Source of the DNA: Spartobacteria bacterium UBA5019 | GTDB lineage: Bacteria > Verrucomicrobiota > Verrucomicrobiia > Chthoniobacterales > Terrimicrobiaceae | Length of the DNA stretch: 11,581 nucleotides | Direction of reading: 5' to 3' | NCBI GenBank assembly: GCA_002396485.1 | Contig: DGXZ01000001.1 | Coordinates: forward strand, 1 to 11,581 | Shown: in pieces, positions 1-7,230 of the stretch | How positions within the stretch are numbered: position 1 is the stretch's first letter | How the letters are laid out: every line of letters begins with the position of its first letter | Made by a program: the position numbers and the translations under genes | The notes under the pieces: generated by a model | The model's input: only the letters and a program-made list of their open reading frames with translations | Told to the model about the DNA's origin: nothing | Database searches by the model: none

Positions 1-10
1 GATCCAGCCC

Positions 11-607
11 ATGAAGCTAAAAATTTTCCTCTTGCTTCTTTCTTCGACACTGGTTGGAACCGGAATCTGGCTCAAACTTGAGGAGCGAAAAGATATTCTG
101 GCTTCAGTCGAAGCCCTGAAGCGGCGATGGATGCCGGATTTCGACCTCAATACTGTCTCAGAGGTGCTCATCAAAACGAATAGGGAATCGCTTTTGATCA
201 AAAAAGATGCAGACACTTGGTTTATTCAGGGCGAGGCGCCTCAAAGAGCCGACCTTGCGGCAATAGGTCAACTCGTTAAGCGACTAAAAAACCTCAAGCC
301 TACCGAGGAGGTAATAGCCGGTCCCGCACAGTTTGCAGACTTTGAACTCCTCGAACCGGACGGCGTTGTCCAAACGGCAGGAACACTCGTTGAGCTCAGG
401 GACAAAGATTCCAAACGAATTGCAGCAGTAATCGTGGGCAAGCAGTCCTTTGCGCGGCCGGACGCTCAATCACCTTTCCCCCCTTCTCCGAATGGACGCT
501 TTATTGTGCCTGCGGGTTCCATCGGTCCAGTCGGCGTGGCATCTGAAGGATTCGACTCCATAAGCCCGAAAATCGAAGCTTGGGTGGAACGCAGCGAAAC
601 TCGCTGA
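11..607 (+). CDS. DUF4340-like membrane-anchored protein, probably C-terminally truncated
   Basis: The 198-residue product has a short basic N-terminus and one hydrophobic segment (about residues 4-21, rich in Leu, Ile and Val) that reads as a signal anchor, so the rest should be periplasmic. Residues about 45-190 follow the DUF4340 pattern: a beta-rich start, a W-F-I element near 70, a PAD-like 'RADLAAIGQLVKRLKNLK' helix, then V-E-L-R-D and a glycine-rich 'NGRFIVP' strand. In that family (often beside GldF/GldG-type ABC transporter genes, known context not visible here) the domain continues past a W-L-D motif. This protein stops right there, at WVERSETR, so the C-terminal half is missing. 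No clear ribosome-binding site precedes the ATG, and the window begins only 10 bp upstream, so its operon partners cannot be seen. Function is unknown. The family call is from pattern memory only. Confidence 0.6.
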   Translation: MKLKIFLLLLSSTLVGTGIWLKLEERKDILASVEALKRRWMPDFDLNTVSEVLIKTNRESLLIKKDADTWFIQGEAPQRADLAAIGQLVKRLKNLKPTEEVIAGPAQFADFELLEPDGVVQTAGTLVELRDKDSKRIAAVIVGKQSFARPDAQSPFPPSPNGRFIVPAGSIGPVGVASEGFDSISPKIEAWVERSETR

Positions 608-633
608 AAAATACATCTAGCGCCCCCGCGTGC

Positions 634-650
634 TTGGCACGACATTTGCT
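634..650 (+). promoter_or_regulatory. Sigma-54 (RpoN) promoter
   Basis: TTGGCACGACATTTGCT matches the sigma-54 consensus TTGGCACGNNNNTTGCW at every fixed position. The invariant GG is at 636-637 and the GC at 648-649, with the required 10 bp between them. Transcription should start about 12 bp beyond the GC, near position 661. That is just 4 bp before the ATG of the FlgN-like gene. It sits in the 57-bp gap between two genes, which is the expected place. Sigma-54 commonly drives flagellar genes, which fits the two genes downstream. An activator site was not identified. Confidence 0.85.
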
Positions 651-664
651 GCGATGCTAACATA

Positions 665-1084
665 ATGAACACTCTTGCCGCTCTTGAGCAATACAGCGAA
701 CTCTGCGATGAACTTGATCTCTACATGCACGAGGAAAATTCCCACCTCCGAGCGAACGGAAATGATCAGGAAATTCTTGTAAATCGCAAACGCCAGATTC
801 TTTCCAAGCTTGCGAGCGGTCTCGACTTTCTGCGTATGGCAGGTCCGGTAAAAAATGCCGATCACTCCGCTTCATCCGAGGTCCGCAAGCGCGTTCTGGG
901 CAAAATTCTCAAGTTGCTTCTCTTGAGCCGCGAGAGCGAACAACTGCTTCTTAAGAATACAGTCCGCAATACGCCACGCTTCGAGGCTCCGCCGACGCCT
1001 GCACGCTTGGCCACCGCTTACAAAACCCAAAAGCCTGCGCGCTCCGTCTCCGCACAAGCAGAGAGTTCCTGGGTCGTTTGGTAA
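665..1084 (+). CDS. Small helical protein, FlgN-like flagellar chaperone candidate
   Basis: This 139-residue protein has a predicted all-helical N-terminal two thirds (residues 1-100) with heptad-like Leu and Glu spacing. Examples are the element around residues 3-25 rich in Leu and Glu, the NRKRQILSKLASGLDF stretch near 40-55, and a very Leu-rich helix near 80-97 (KILKLLLLSRESEQLLL). A proline-, alanine- and threonine-rich tail follows and ends in WVVW. This layout, with an acidic early helix and an R-K-R-x-I-L-x-x-L segment, is that of FlgN/FliT-type chaperones for flagellar hook-associated proteins. Sequence identity to that family cannot be established by eye. Context supports it: a sigma-54 promoter lies directly upstream and an FlhF-like gene is 100 bp downstream. 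With the predicted transcription start at about 661, the leader is only about 4 nt. An alternative start is the ATG at 725. Confidence 0.5.
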   Translation: MNTLAALEQYSELCDELDLYMHEENSHLRANGNDQEILVNRKRQILSKLASGLDFLRMAGPVKNADHSASSEVRKRVLGKILKLLLLSRESEQLLLKNTVRNTPRFEAPPTPARLATAYKTQKPARSVSAQAESSWVVW

Positions 1085-1184
1085 ATCCCACCAGGAACGG
1101 ATTCATTTCCCTACAATCGGAAGTTTTTTTCCATTAGTAGAGGCTTGCGGGGCGGTAAATAGCCGCTTAGCATCGAATTAGCCA

Positions 1185-2336
1185 ATGGCTCAACAAAACG
1201 TCTCCATCACTCCCGGGCAGAAGTATAAATTCATCGTCAAATCCGCCGAGGAAGCCGCTTCGATCATCAGGGAAAAGCTTGGCGAAACCGCACAGGTGAT
1301 ATCTGTCCGCCAAGTCGAGGGTGAGGGTCTGGCCCGGTTCCTCAAGTCTCCCAAGCTGGAGATCATCGCCCAAATTCCGACGGAAGCCTCCCCTGCGCTA
1401 CCGGTTACTGAACAGGATTCAACGAGACAATCGCAGGAACAATCCGAGATGGATGACGACGCCCCACCCGCAGAGACTTCTCTGCGACGCAGGGCAACGC
1501 GGGCAAGGAAAGCTCGGACTCCACAAGAACCGAGGCGCGAGGATGCCGAATTCGTTCCAGAGTCTCTCGTGAGGGCGATGTTCAAAAACCTGCCGAGCGG
1601 ACGGCTCTGGACGATCCTTTCCAAGGCGGGAATTCCCGGCGAGTTCCTGGCCCAGTTCGGCGAGCGCCCCGAGACGCAGCACCTCAATGCGCAACCTCTT
1701 CAAACAGCGATCTCCCACTTCGCGATGCTCATGCGGGACCGCGCACCAAGCCGTAGCCTAGCCCTATCCAATCGGGTCGCCTTTTTCGGCTCCCCAGGCT
1801 CGGGATCGACCACAGCCCTCTGCAAGCAACTGGCCTCGGATATTTTCCTGCGAGGCCGCCAAGCCTCCGTGATGAAGCTCGAAGCCGATGAGCCGAATTC
1901 CAGCGAAGGTCTGGCGATGTTCTGCGAGGCTCTAGGCGTGCAACTCGTGCGCACACGGGGAGAACTCAAGAAGCTCGATGAGGATACGAACCTCTATTTC
2001 GACATTCCCGGAATGGTGCTCACTGGAAAAAATGTCCGCCACCTGCAAAAAACCTTCGACGAGCTGGGCATCGAATCCCGCGTGTTGGTCGTCAATGCCG
2101 CCTACGAGCGCCAACTCATCCAGGAGGCCTACACGCGCGCCGGATCACTCGGGGCCACGCATGTGGTGTTCACTCATGTCGATGAGATTCCCCGCTGCGG
2201 AAAACTCTGGGAGTTTGTTCTCGATGACGGCCTTGTCCCGCTCTTTGCGAGCACTGGTCAAAACATAGCCGCCGACTTCGACCGCCACATCATCGATCTC
2301 CTCGTCCGCCGGACTCTCTCGGCTGGCGATGAGTGA
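1185..2336 (+). CDS. flhF: FlhF-like SRP-GTPase-family protein with degenerate nucleotide site
   Basis: FlhF is the SRP-type GTPase that sets flagellar position and number. This 383-residue protein has the FlhF layout. There is an N-terminal B-like domain (residues 13-65, KYKFIVKSAEEAASIIREKL then VISVR), a low-complexity charged linker (about 66-122), a helical N domain (about 123-190) and a G domain (195-383). The G domain ends with the typical VPLFASTGQNIAADF segment near 351-365. The GTP motifs are damaged. G1 is GSPGSGSTT at 202-210, with Ser208 where the P-loop Lys belongs. The G3 motif DTAGR reads DIPG at 273-276, and the G4 motif TKxDE reads THVDE at 330-334. The DTYR motif is LEADEP near 232-237. 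It is therefore probably a non-hydrolysing, possibly non-binding FlhF relative. No Shine-Dalgarno site is visible. It converges on selO with 6 bp between stops. Confidence 0.72.
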   Translation: MAQQNVSITPGQKYKFIVKSAEEAASIIREKLGETAQVISVRQVEGEGLARFLKSPKLEIIAQIPTEASPALPVTEQDSTRQSQEQSEMDDDAPPAETSLRRRATRARKARTPQEPRREDAEFVPESLVRAMFKNLPSGRLWTILSKAGIPGEFLAQFGERPETQHLNAQPLQTAISHFAMLMRDRAPSRSLALSNRVAFFGSPGSGSTTALCKQLASDIFLRGRQASVMKLEADEPNSSEGLAMFCEALGVQLVRTRGELKKLDEDTNLYFDIPGMVLTGKNVRHLQKTFDELGIESRVLVVNAAYERQLIQEAYTRAGSLGATHVVFTHVDEIPRCGKLWEFVLDDGLVPLFASTGQNIAADFDRHIIDLLVRRTLSAGDE

Positions 2337-2342
2337 GGTTTC

Positions 2343-3803
2343 CTACGTTCCGCAGAAAGTCTGATAGCCCTCCGAGCCATTCGGAGAAGGCTCTCGATAG
2401 CCATCCTGTACAACACCCTCCTCAAAAGGATTCGTAACCGCAGCCAGCAATCGGTGCATGAGCCCGTAATCTCCCGCTGAAGTCGCCGCCTCCAGAGCCT
2501 CTTCGACCTTGTGATTTCTGGGAATGACGACAGGATTGTGCAGGCGCATTTGTTGCCTGACTTCTTCGGGAGTCTGGGATTGCCGCCCCAGCCGGGCGCT
2601 CCAACCCACGTGCCATGCGGGATTCGCTGTGGACACCTTCTCGGGATCCAGGAGACGCAAGGTGTTCGTGTAATCGCTCCGGCTGCGGTGCATCCACTCA
2701 AGGAGTGACTCGATGAGCGCCATGTCGCCCTCCTCCTCGGTGAACAAACCAATTTTCAAGCGCATACCAGAGAGCCAATGCTGCTGAAAAATCCTTGGAA
2801 AAATACCAAGCGATTCCTTGGCGATTTCGACGGCCGTGTTTTCATCCGAATCCAAAAGAGGCAGAAGAGCCTCGGCCAGCCGCGCAAGATTCCAGTGGGT
2901 AATGCCGGGTTGGTTTGCGTAGGCGTAGCGGCCATTGAGATCGATCGAACTGAAGACAGTCGCCGGATCATAAGTGTCCATGAAAGCACATGGTCCATAG
3001 TCGATCGTCTCACCCGAGAGCGCCATGTTGTCGGTATTCATCACCCCATGGATAAATCCAACAAGCATCCACTTCGCAACAAGCAAGGCCTGACGTTCGA
3101 TGACTTCCTCGAGAAAAGAACGATAGGGATTCGTGCCCCCGGCAATCTCAGGGCAGTGCCTCTGGATCGTATAATCCGCAAGCTCTCGGAGGGCGCCGGC
3201 ATTCTGTTCCCTGGCTGCATACTCAAAAGTGCCAACACGAATATGGCTCGCTGCGATGCGCGTCAGGACTGCGCCAGGCAAGTCCTCGCCTCGAAAGACC
3301 GACTCACCCGTGGAAGCGACAGCAAGGCTCCTTGTGGTGGGAATCCTCAATCCATGCATGGCCTCGCTGATGATGTATTCCCTCAACATCGGCCCCAGCG
3401 CCGCGCGTCCATCTCCACGCCGCGAATACGCCGTGCGCCCGGCCCCTTTCAACTGAACATCCCAACGCTTTTTATTTGGCCCCAGATGCTCACCCAACAA
3501 AATCGCCCGCCCATCTCCCAGTATCGTGAAGTGTCCAAACTGATGCCCTGCGTAGGCCTGAGCAATGGGTTCCGCGCCTTGAGGAATCGCATTCCCCGAA
3601 AAGACCGCCGCGCCCGCATCAGACTCCAGCACCTGCGACCTCAGCCCCATATCCTCCGCAAGAGAGTGGTTGAACACGACCAATTCCGGCAAGCGGACAG
3701 GCGTGGGGGTTGCTCGGCTGTGAAACTGCTGAGGCAACCGAGAGTAGGTATTGTCAAAACGCCAACCGGCATTCGGGAAATCCACCGCAGTTTTTGAAAT
3801 CAT
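2343..3803 (-). CDS. selO: Protein adenylyltransferase SelO (YdiU/UPF0061 family)
   Basis: SelO is a pseudokinase-fold enzyme that transfers AMP from ATP to Ser, Thr or Tyr of target proteins and is linked to redox stress. At 486 residues it has normal bacterial length. Hallmarks visible are AQAYAGHQFGHF (81-92), LGDGRA (95-100), QLKGAGRT (117-124, nucleotide-binding Lys119), YSRRGDGRAALGPMLREYI (126-144), SHIRVGTFE (186-194), NTDNM (256-260, catalytic-type Asp258 and metal ligand Asn259) and DYGPCAFMD (268-276, metal ligand Asp268). The C-terminus is FCGT, with Cys484 at the antepenultimate position that is selenocysteine in eukaryotic SelO. The start chosen is the ATG at 3801-3803, because SelO homology begins there. 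The frame stays open far upstream, but that part is antisense to tig and is not SelO. The gene is divergent from tig across a 117-bp spacer. Confidence 0.95.
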   Translation of the reverse strand: MISKTAVDFPNAGWRFDNTYSRLPQQFHSRATPTPVRLPELVVFNHSLAEDMGLRSQVLESDAGAAVFSGNAIPQGAEPIAQAYAGHQFGHFTILGDGRAILLGEHLGPNKKRWDVQLKGAGRTAYSRRGDGRAALGPMLREYIISEAMHGLRIPTTRSLAVASTGESVFRGEDLPGAVLTRIAASHIRVGTFEYAAREQNAGALRELADYTIQRHCPEIAGGTNPYRSFLEEVIERQALLVAKWMLVGFIHGVMNTDNMALSGETIDYGPCAFMDTYDPATVFSSIDLNGRYAYANQPGITHWNLARLAEALLPLLDSDENTAVEIAKESLGIFPRIFQQHWLSGMRLKIGLFTEEEGDMALIESLLEWMHRSRSDYTNTLRLLDPEKVSTANPAWHVGWSARLGRQSQTPEEVRQQMRLHNPVVIPRNHKVEEALEAATSAGDYGLMHRLLAAVTNPFEEGVVQDGYREPSPNGSEGYQTFCGT

Positions 3804-3920
3804 GGAAAAAGAAGCATACCCGCCTGCGCTGCATTTACGAGCCAGGGGTTTCGTTACCTGATTTTCTTTCACACATCGGTTGCCCCAATCGAGCGATTCT
3901 GCTTTGCTGGCGGGCTCATC

Positions 3921-5246
3921 ATGAATGTCGCTCTGGATTATCAAAAGAATTGTGTCGTGGCCTTGGAAATCGATCTCCCTTCGGACCGCGTCAGCACGGA
4001 ATGGAACACCATTTCCAAGGAATTTCAAAAGCAGGCCCGCCTGCCCGGCTATCGCCCCGGCAAAGCTCCTGCGTCCCTCATTGCCACGCGCTATGCGAAG
4101 GACATTGAGGAGGAAGTGAAAACCAAGCTCGTCGGCGAGGCGATTCGTGAAGCGGCAAAAACCCACAACCTCAAAATTCATGCCGTCGAGGAGGTGGAGA
4201 AGGTTGAGATCGCCACAGACAAGACAATGAAAATCCTGGCAAAGGTCATCCAGGCTCCCGAATTCGAACTTCCTGAATACAAAAACCTGACCATTGAAGT
4301 CGCCAAGAAAACCGTGACCGATGAGGACGTCGAAGGCCTTCTGGAATACCTCCGCGATCCACACTCGAAATTTGAACCCGTCACAGACCGCCCTCTTGCC
4401 ATGGGCGACTATGCAGTTGTGACCTATGAAGGCGCAGTCGATGGCGAACCAATCTCCAAGATCGCTCCCAAGGCCCCCGCACAAATCCAAGGACGTCGCA
4501 ATGCGTGGGTTCTGATGGACGAGGGAACACTCATCCCCGGCTTTGCAAAAGGTATCGAGGGAATGGAAATCGCCCAAGAACGCACGCTCACCCTGGACGT
4601 GCCAGAAAACTTCCCGCTCGAAGATATCCGCAACCGAAAAGTGACCTACGCCGTCACTCTCCATGCCATCAACACCCGCACTCCCGCTCCCTTGGACGAC
4701 GAACTGGCTGCCAAGATCGAACCAGGCCAAACGCTCGAGGGACTCCGTAAAAAAATCCGCGAACGCCAAGAGGAATCCGCACAGTATCAATTTGAGATGG
4801 CGAAAAAGAACGCCGTCGTTGAAAAGTTGCTCAGCCTCTTCACCTGCGAACTTCCCGAACGGCTCGTAGCCAGCGAGACCTCATACATTCTCAAGGACAT
4901 AGTGGGCGAATCGCAGGCTAGAGGTATTTCCGACGAGGAGATCAAAGCCCACACCGAGGAAATCGTTCAAAATGCCTCGCAAACCGCAAGCAACCGCGTG
5001 CGCTCAAATTTCCTCCTCACCCGCATTGCAGATGCCGAAAAAATCGAAGAGACCGACGCTGAGGTTTACCAAGCCATACTGCAAATGGCAGAACGCCAGC
5101 AAATGCCTGTCAAAAAACTCGCCGGCGAACTCGCCCGCAGCGGGGGCGTTAACCGCCTGCGCGATCAGATCCGCATCACCAAGGCTCTTGATTTGATCGC
5201 ATCCGGTGCTACCGTCACAGAACCTGCCGCCCCGCAAGCGGCCTAA
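3921..5246 (+). CDS. tig: Trigger factor, ribosome-associated chaperone and peptidyl-prolyl isomerase
   Basis: Trigger factor docks at the ribosomal exit tunnel and holds nascent chains. The 441-residue length is normal. The N-terminal ribosome-binding domain (about 1-115) carries the signature loop GYRPGKAP at 43-50, equivalent to the GFRxGxxP motif that contacts ribosomal protein L23. The FKBP-type PPIase domain spans about 150-250 (MGDYAVVTYEG, then LIPGFAKGIEGM at 204-215 and the VTYAVTLHAI strand at 241-250). The C-terminal helical chaperone domain fills 255-430, followed by a short Ala/Pro tail. The ATG at 3921 is the natural family start. Only a weak GGCGGG lies upstream of it, so any SD pairing is poor. 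The gene leads the conserved tig-clpP-clpX cluster, with clpP starting 14 bp after its stop. Its promoter should lie in the 3804-3920 spacer, where I see no convincing sigma-70 boxes. Confidence 0.96.
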   Translation: MNVALDYQKNCVVALEIDLPSDRVSTEWNTISKEFQKQARLPGYRPGKAPASLIATRYAKDIEEEVKTKLVGEAIREAAKTHNLKIHAVEEVEKVEIATDKTMKILAKVIQAPEFELPEYKNLTIEVAKKTVTDEDVEGLLEYLRDPHSKFEPVTDRPLAMGDYAVVTYEGAVDGEPISKIAPKAPAQIQGRRNAWVLMDEGTLIPGFAKGIEGMEIAQERTLTLDVPENFPLEDIRNRKVTYAVTLHAINTRTPAPLDDELAAKIEPGQTLEGLRKKIRERQEESAQYQFEMAKKNAVVEKLLSLFTCELPERLVASETSYILKDIVGESQARGISDEEIKAHTEEIVQNASQTASNRVRSNFLLTRIADAEKIEETDAEVYQAILQMAERQQMPVKKLAGELARSGGVNRLRDQIRITKALDLIASGATVTEPAAPQAA

Positions 5247-5260
5247 ACCGATCTCATACT

Positions 5261-5881
5261 ATGTTAGTCCCAATCGTCGTCGAACAAACTGGCCGCGGTG
5301 AACGCAGCTACGATATCTACTCCCGTCTCCTCAAGGATCGCATCATCTTCATCGGAACTCCGATTGATGACACAGTAGCGAACCTTGTGATTGCACAACT
5401 TCTTTTCCTTCAAATGGAAGACGCGAAAAAAGATATCAATATCTACATCAACTCACCCGGTGGCTCCGTGACTGCCGGACTCGCGATTTACGATACGATG
5501 CAATTCGTGACCTGCGATGTGAACACCTACTGCATGGGCCTCGCAGCGAGCATGGGTGCGGTTTTGCTCTGCGCGGGAACCAAAGGCAAACGCTATGCGC
5601 TCCCGAACTCGGACATCATGATTCACCAAGTCTCCGGCGGCGCCAAGGGCCAAGCCAGTGACGTCGAGCGCCAGGTCGAATTCATGTTCAAGTTGAAAAA
5701 GCGCCTGAATCGCCTTCTCGCACACCACACAGGCCAAACCGTCGAGCAAATCGAGCGGGATGCCGACCGCGACAATTATATGACCGCCGATGAGGCAAAA
5801 GCCTACGGTCTCGTGGATGAAGTCGTGAAGTCCCGCAAGGACATCAAAGACGTTGTCGATGCCGTGAAAGCCGCCGAGTAG
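5261..5881 (+). CDS. clpP: ATP-dependent Clp protease proteolytic subunit ClpP
   Basis: ClpP forms the two-ring tetradecameric serine protease chamber that degrades proteins fed by ClpX or ClpA/C. The 206-residue sequence has the full catalytic triad: Ser97 in GLAASMGA (93-100), His122 in MIHQ (120-123) and Asp171 in DRDNYM (169-174). This is the same numbering as mature E. coli ClpP, which implies little or no propeptide. The oxyanion region NSPGGSVTAGLAIYDTM (64-80), the SDIMIHQ strand and the handle helix (about 133-158) are all recognisable. The N-terminal LVPIVVEQTGRGERSYDIYSRLL is typical of the family. Tight spacing to tig (14 bp) and clpX (11 bp) argues for co-transcription. No Shine-Dalgarno site is visible before the ATG. 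Confidence 0.97.
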   Translation: MLVPIVVEQTGRGERSYDIYSRLLKDRIIFIGTPIDDTVANLVIAQLLFLQMEDAKKDINIYINSPGGSVTAGLAIYDTMQFVTCDVNTYCMGLAASMGAVLLCAGTKGKRYALPNSDIMIHQVSGGAKGQASDVERQVEFMFKLKKRLNRLLAHHTGQTVEQIERDADRDNYMTADEAKAYGLVDEVVKSRKDIKDVVDAVKAAE

Positions 5882-5892
5882 TCCCACTCTCA

Positions 5893-7161
5893 ATGGCGCG
5901 CCCGAATAATCTCACCATGTGCTCTTTCTGCGGAAAGAGCCAGGCCGAAGTCCGCAAACTCATCGCTGGCCCCGGCGTTTACATTTGCGACAGCTGCATC
6001 ACAATATGCAAAGGCATTCTTGAGAAGGAATTAAAGGACGACTCGCGAAAAAATAAGCCGTCGCTCCGCGTTCCCAAGCCCGCTGAGATTAAGAAACTCC
6101 TCGACCAGCATGTTATCGGACAGGACACCGCTAAAAAGGTGCTTTCCGTTGCTGTTCACAACCACTACAAGCGCCTCACACAGACTTCGACAGGCTTGCT
6201 GGAGATGGATCATCTCAACGATGTGCAGATCGAGAAAAGCAACATCCTTCTCCTCGGTCCCACCGGCTCTGGCAAGACTCTCCTCGCCCGCACATTGGCA
6301 CAAGTGCTTGATGTGCCGTTCGCCATTGCGGATGCCACTTCCATAACCGAGGCCGGCTATGTGGGAGAGGATGTCGAGAATATCATTCTACGCCTCCTTC
6401 AAAGCGCCGACTTCGATGTGAAGCGCTGTGAGATGGGCATCATCTACATCGACGAAATCGATAAGATCGGACGCAAAACCGACAATGTGAGCATCACTCG
6501 CGATGTTTCAGGCGAAGGCGTTCAGCAGGCCCTTCTCAAAATTCTCGAAGCCGCTGTCTGCAATGTCCCACCCCAAGGCGGACGCAAGCACCCACAGCAG
6601 GAATACATCCAGATCAACACCGAGAAGATTCTTTTCATCTGCGGTGGAGCCTTTGTTGGCCTTGAAAAAATCATCCAGCGCCGTCTCGGCGGACGCACCA
6701 TGGGGTTCAATGCTCCGATTGGATCGGCTACAAACGAGTCCAACCGCTCCGAAACCCTCAAGATGGTGGAACCGGAAGACCTCATCAGCTTCGGCCTCAT
6801 TCCGGAGTTCATCGGACGCCTTCCCGTGGTTGCAACACTCGAGGAGCTCAACGAAGAGCAGTTGGTATCCGTCCTCACCGAGCCGAAAAACGCGATGACC
6901 AAGCAGTACGCAAAACTTCTCGGCATGGATGGCGTGACGCTCAACATGACCAAGGACGGCCTGCGTGCCCTCGCCGCAGAGGCCATCCGTAAAGGCACAG
7001 GCGCACGGGCCCTGCGCTCGATGATCGAACGCATCATGCTCGACGTCATGTTTGATTGCCCAAGCCGGGACGACATTTCAGAAGTCACGATTAACCGGGC
7101 CGTCGTCGAAGGCAAAAAAGCCCCCGTCCTCCGGCGCAAGCAGGAAAAAGACGCCGCCTGA
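5893..7161 (+). CDS. clpX: Clp protease ATP-binding unfoldase subunit ClpX
   Basis: ClpX is the AAA+ hexamer that unfolds substrates and threads them into ClpP. The 422-residue sequence is full length. The N-terminal zinc-binding domain has Cys10, Cys13, Cys32 and Cys35. Walker A is GPTGSGKT at 122-129 and Walker B is YIDEID at 185-190. The pore-1 loop GYVGED is at 155-160 and the RKH pore loop at 231-233. The EFIGRLPV segment at 305-312 includes the arginine-finger region, and sensor 2 is GARALRS at 370-376. The ClpP-docking tripeptide, IGF in E. coli, reads MGF at 270-272, which is a conservative change. The start fits family alignments, with the zinc finger beginning at residue 10. It follows clpP by 11 bp and probably ends the tig-clpP-clpX transcript, although no intrinsic terminator is evident before the next gene. 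Confidence 0.97.
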   Translation: MARPNNLTMCSFCGKSQAEVRKLIAGPGVYICDSCITICKGILEKELKDDSRKNKPSLRVPKPAEIKKLLDQHVIGQDTAKKVLSVAVHNHYKRLTQTSTGLLEMDHLNDVQIEKSNILLLGPTGSGKTLLARTLAQVLDVPFAIADATSITEAGYVGEDVENIILRLLQSADFDVKRCEMGIIYIDEIDKIGRKTDNVSITRDVSGEGVQQALLKILEAAVCNVPPQGGRKHPQQEYIQINTEKILFICGGAFVGLEKIIQRRLGGRTMGFNAPIGSATNESNRSETLKMVEPEDLISFGLIPEFIGRLPVVATLEELNEEQLVSVLTEPKNAMTKQYAKLLGMDGVTLNMTKDGLRALAAEAIRKGTGARALRSMIERIMLDVMFDCPSRDDISEVTINRAVVEGKKAPVLRRKQEKDAA

Positions 7162-7180
7162 GTGTCCCCGCTTGCAGCTT

Positions 7181-7225
7181 GATCCGACCGATCAGTCCGA
7201 TCCAACTAGTCCGTCTGATTCGCTC
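7181..7225 (+). repeat. Degenerate 9-bp tandem repeat
   Basis: Five consecutive 9-mers in the clpX-fur spacer share a GATCCGnCC-like core: GATCCGACC, GATCAGTCC, GATCCAACT, AGTCCGTCT and GATTCGCTC. Similarity decays from left to right. The array lies outside any gene and directly before the candidate operator at 7231-7245. It may be a decayed simple-sequence expansion or a family of intergenic repeats. It is too short to say more. Confidence 0.5.
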
Positions 7226-7230
7226 CTTAA

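Noticed and set aside
2370..2386. Hairpin CTCCGA-GCCAT-TCGGAG just beyond the flhF-like stop
   Set aside because: The stem is perfect at 6 bp but has no T-run on either strand and lies inside the selO coding region, so it is not supported as a terminator.
3804..4790. Long open minus-strand frame continuous with selO, giving an 815-codon fusion
   Set aside because: SelO homology begins at the ATG at 3801-3803. The upstream part is antisense to tig and reads as low-information sequence with no recognisable domain, so it is a frame shadow caused by tig codon use.
6522..7205. Minus-strand frame of 227 codons over clpX
   Set aside because: It is antisense to the conserved clpX and has the Ser/Arg-rich composition of a shadow frame, with no domain.
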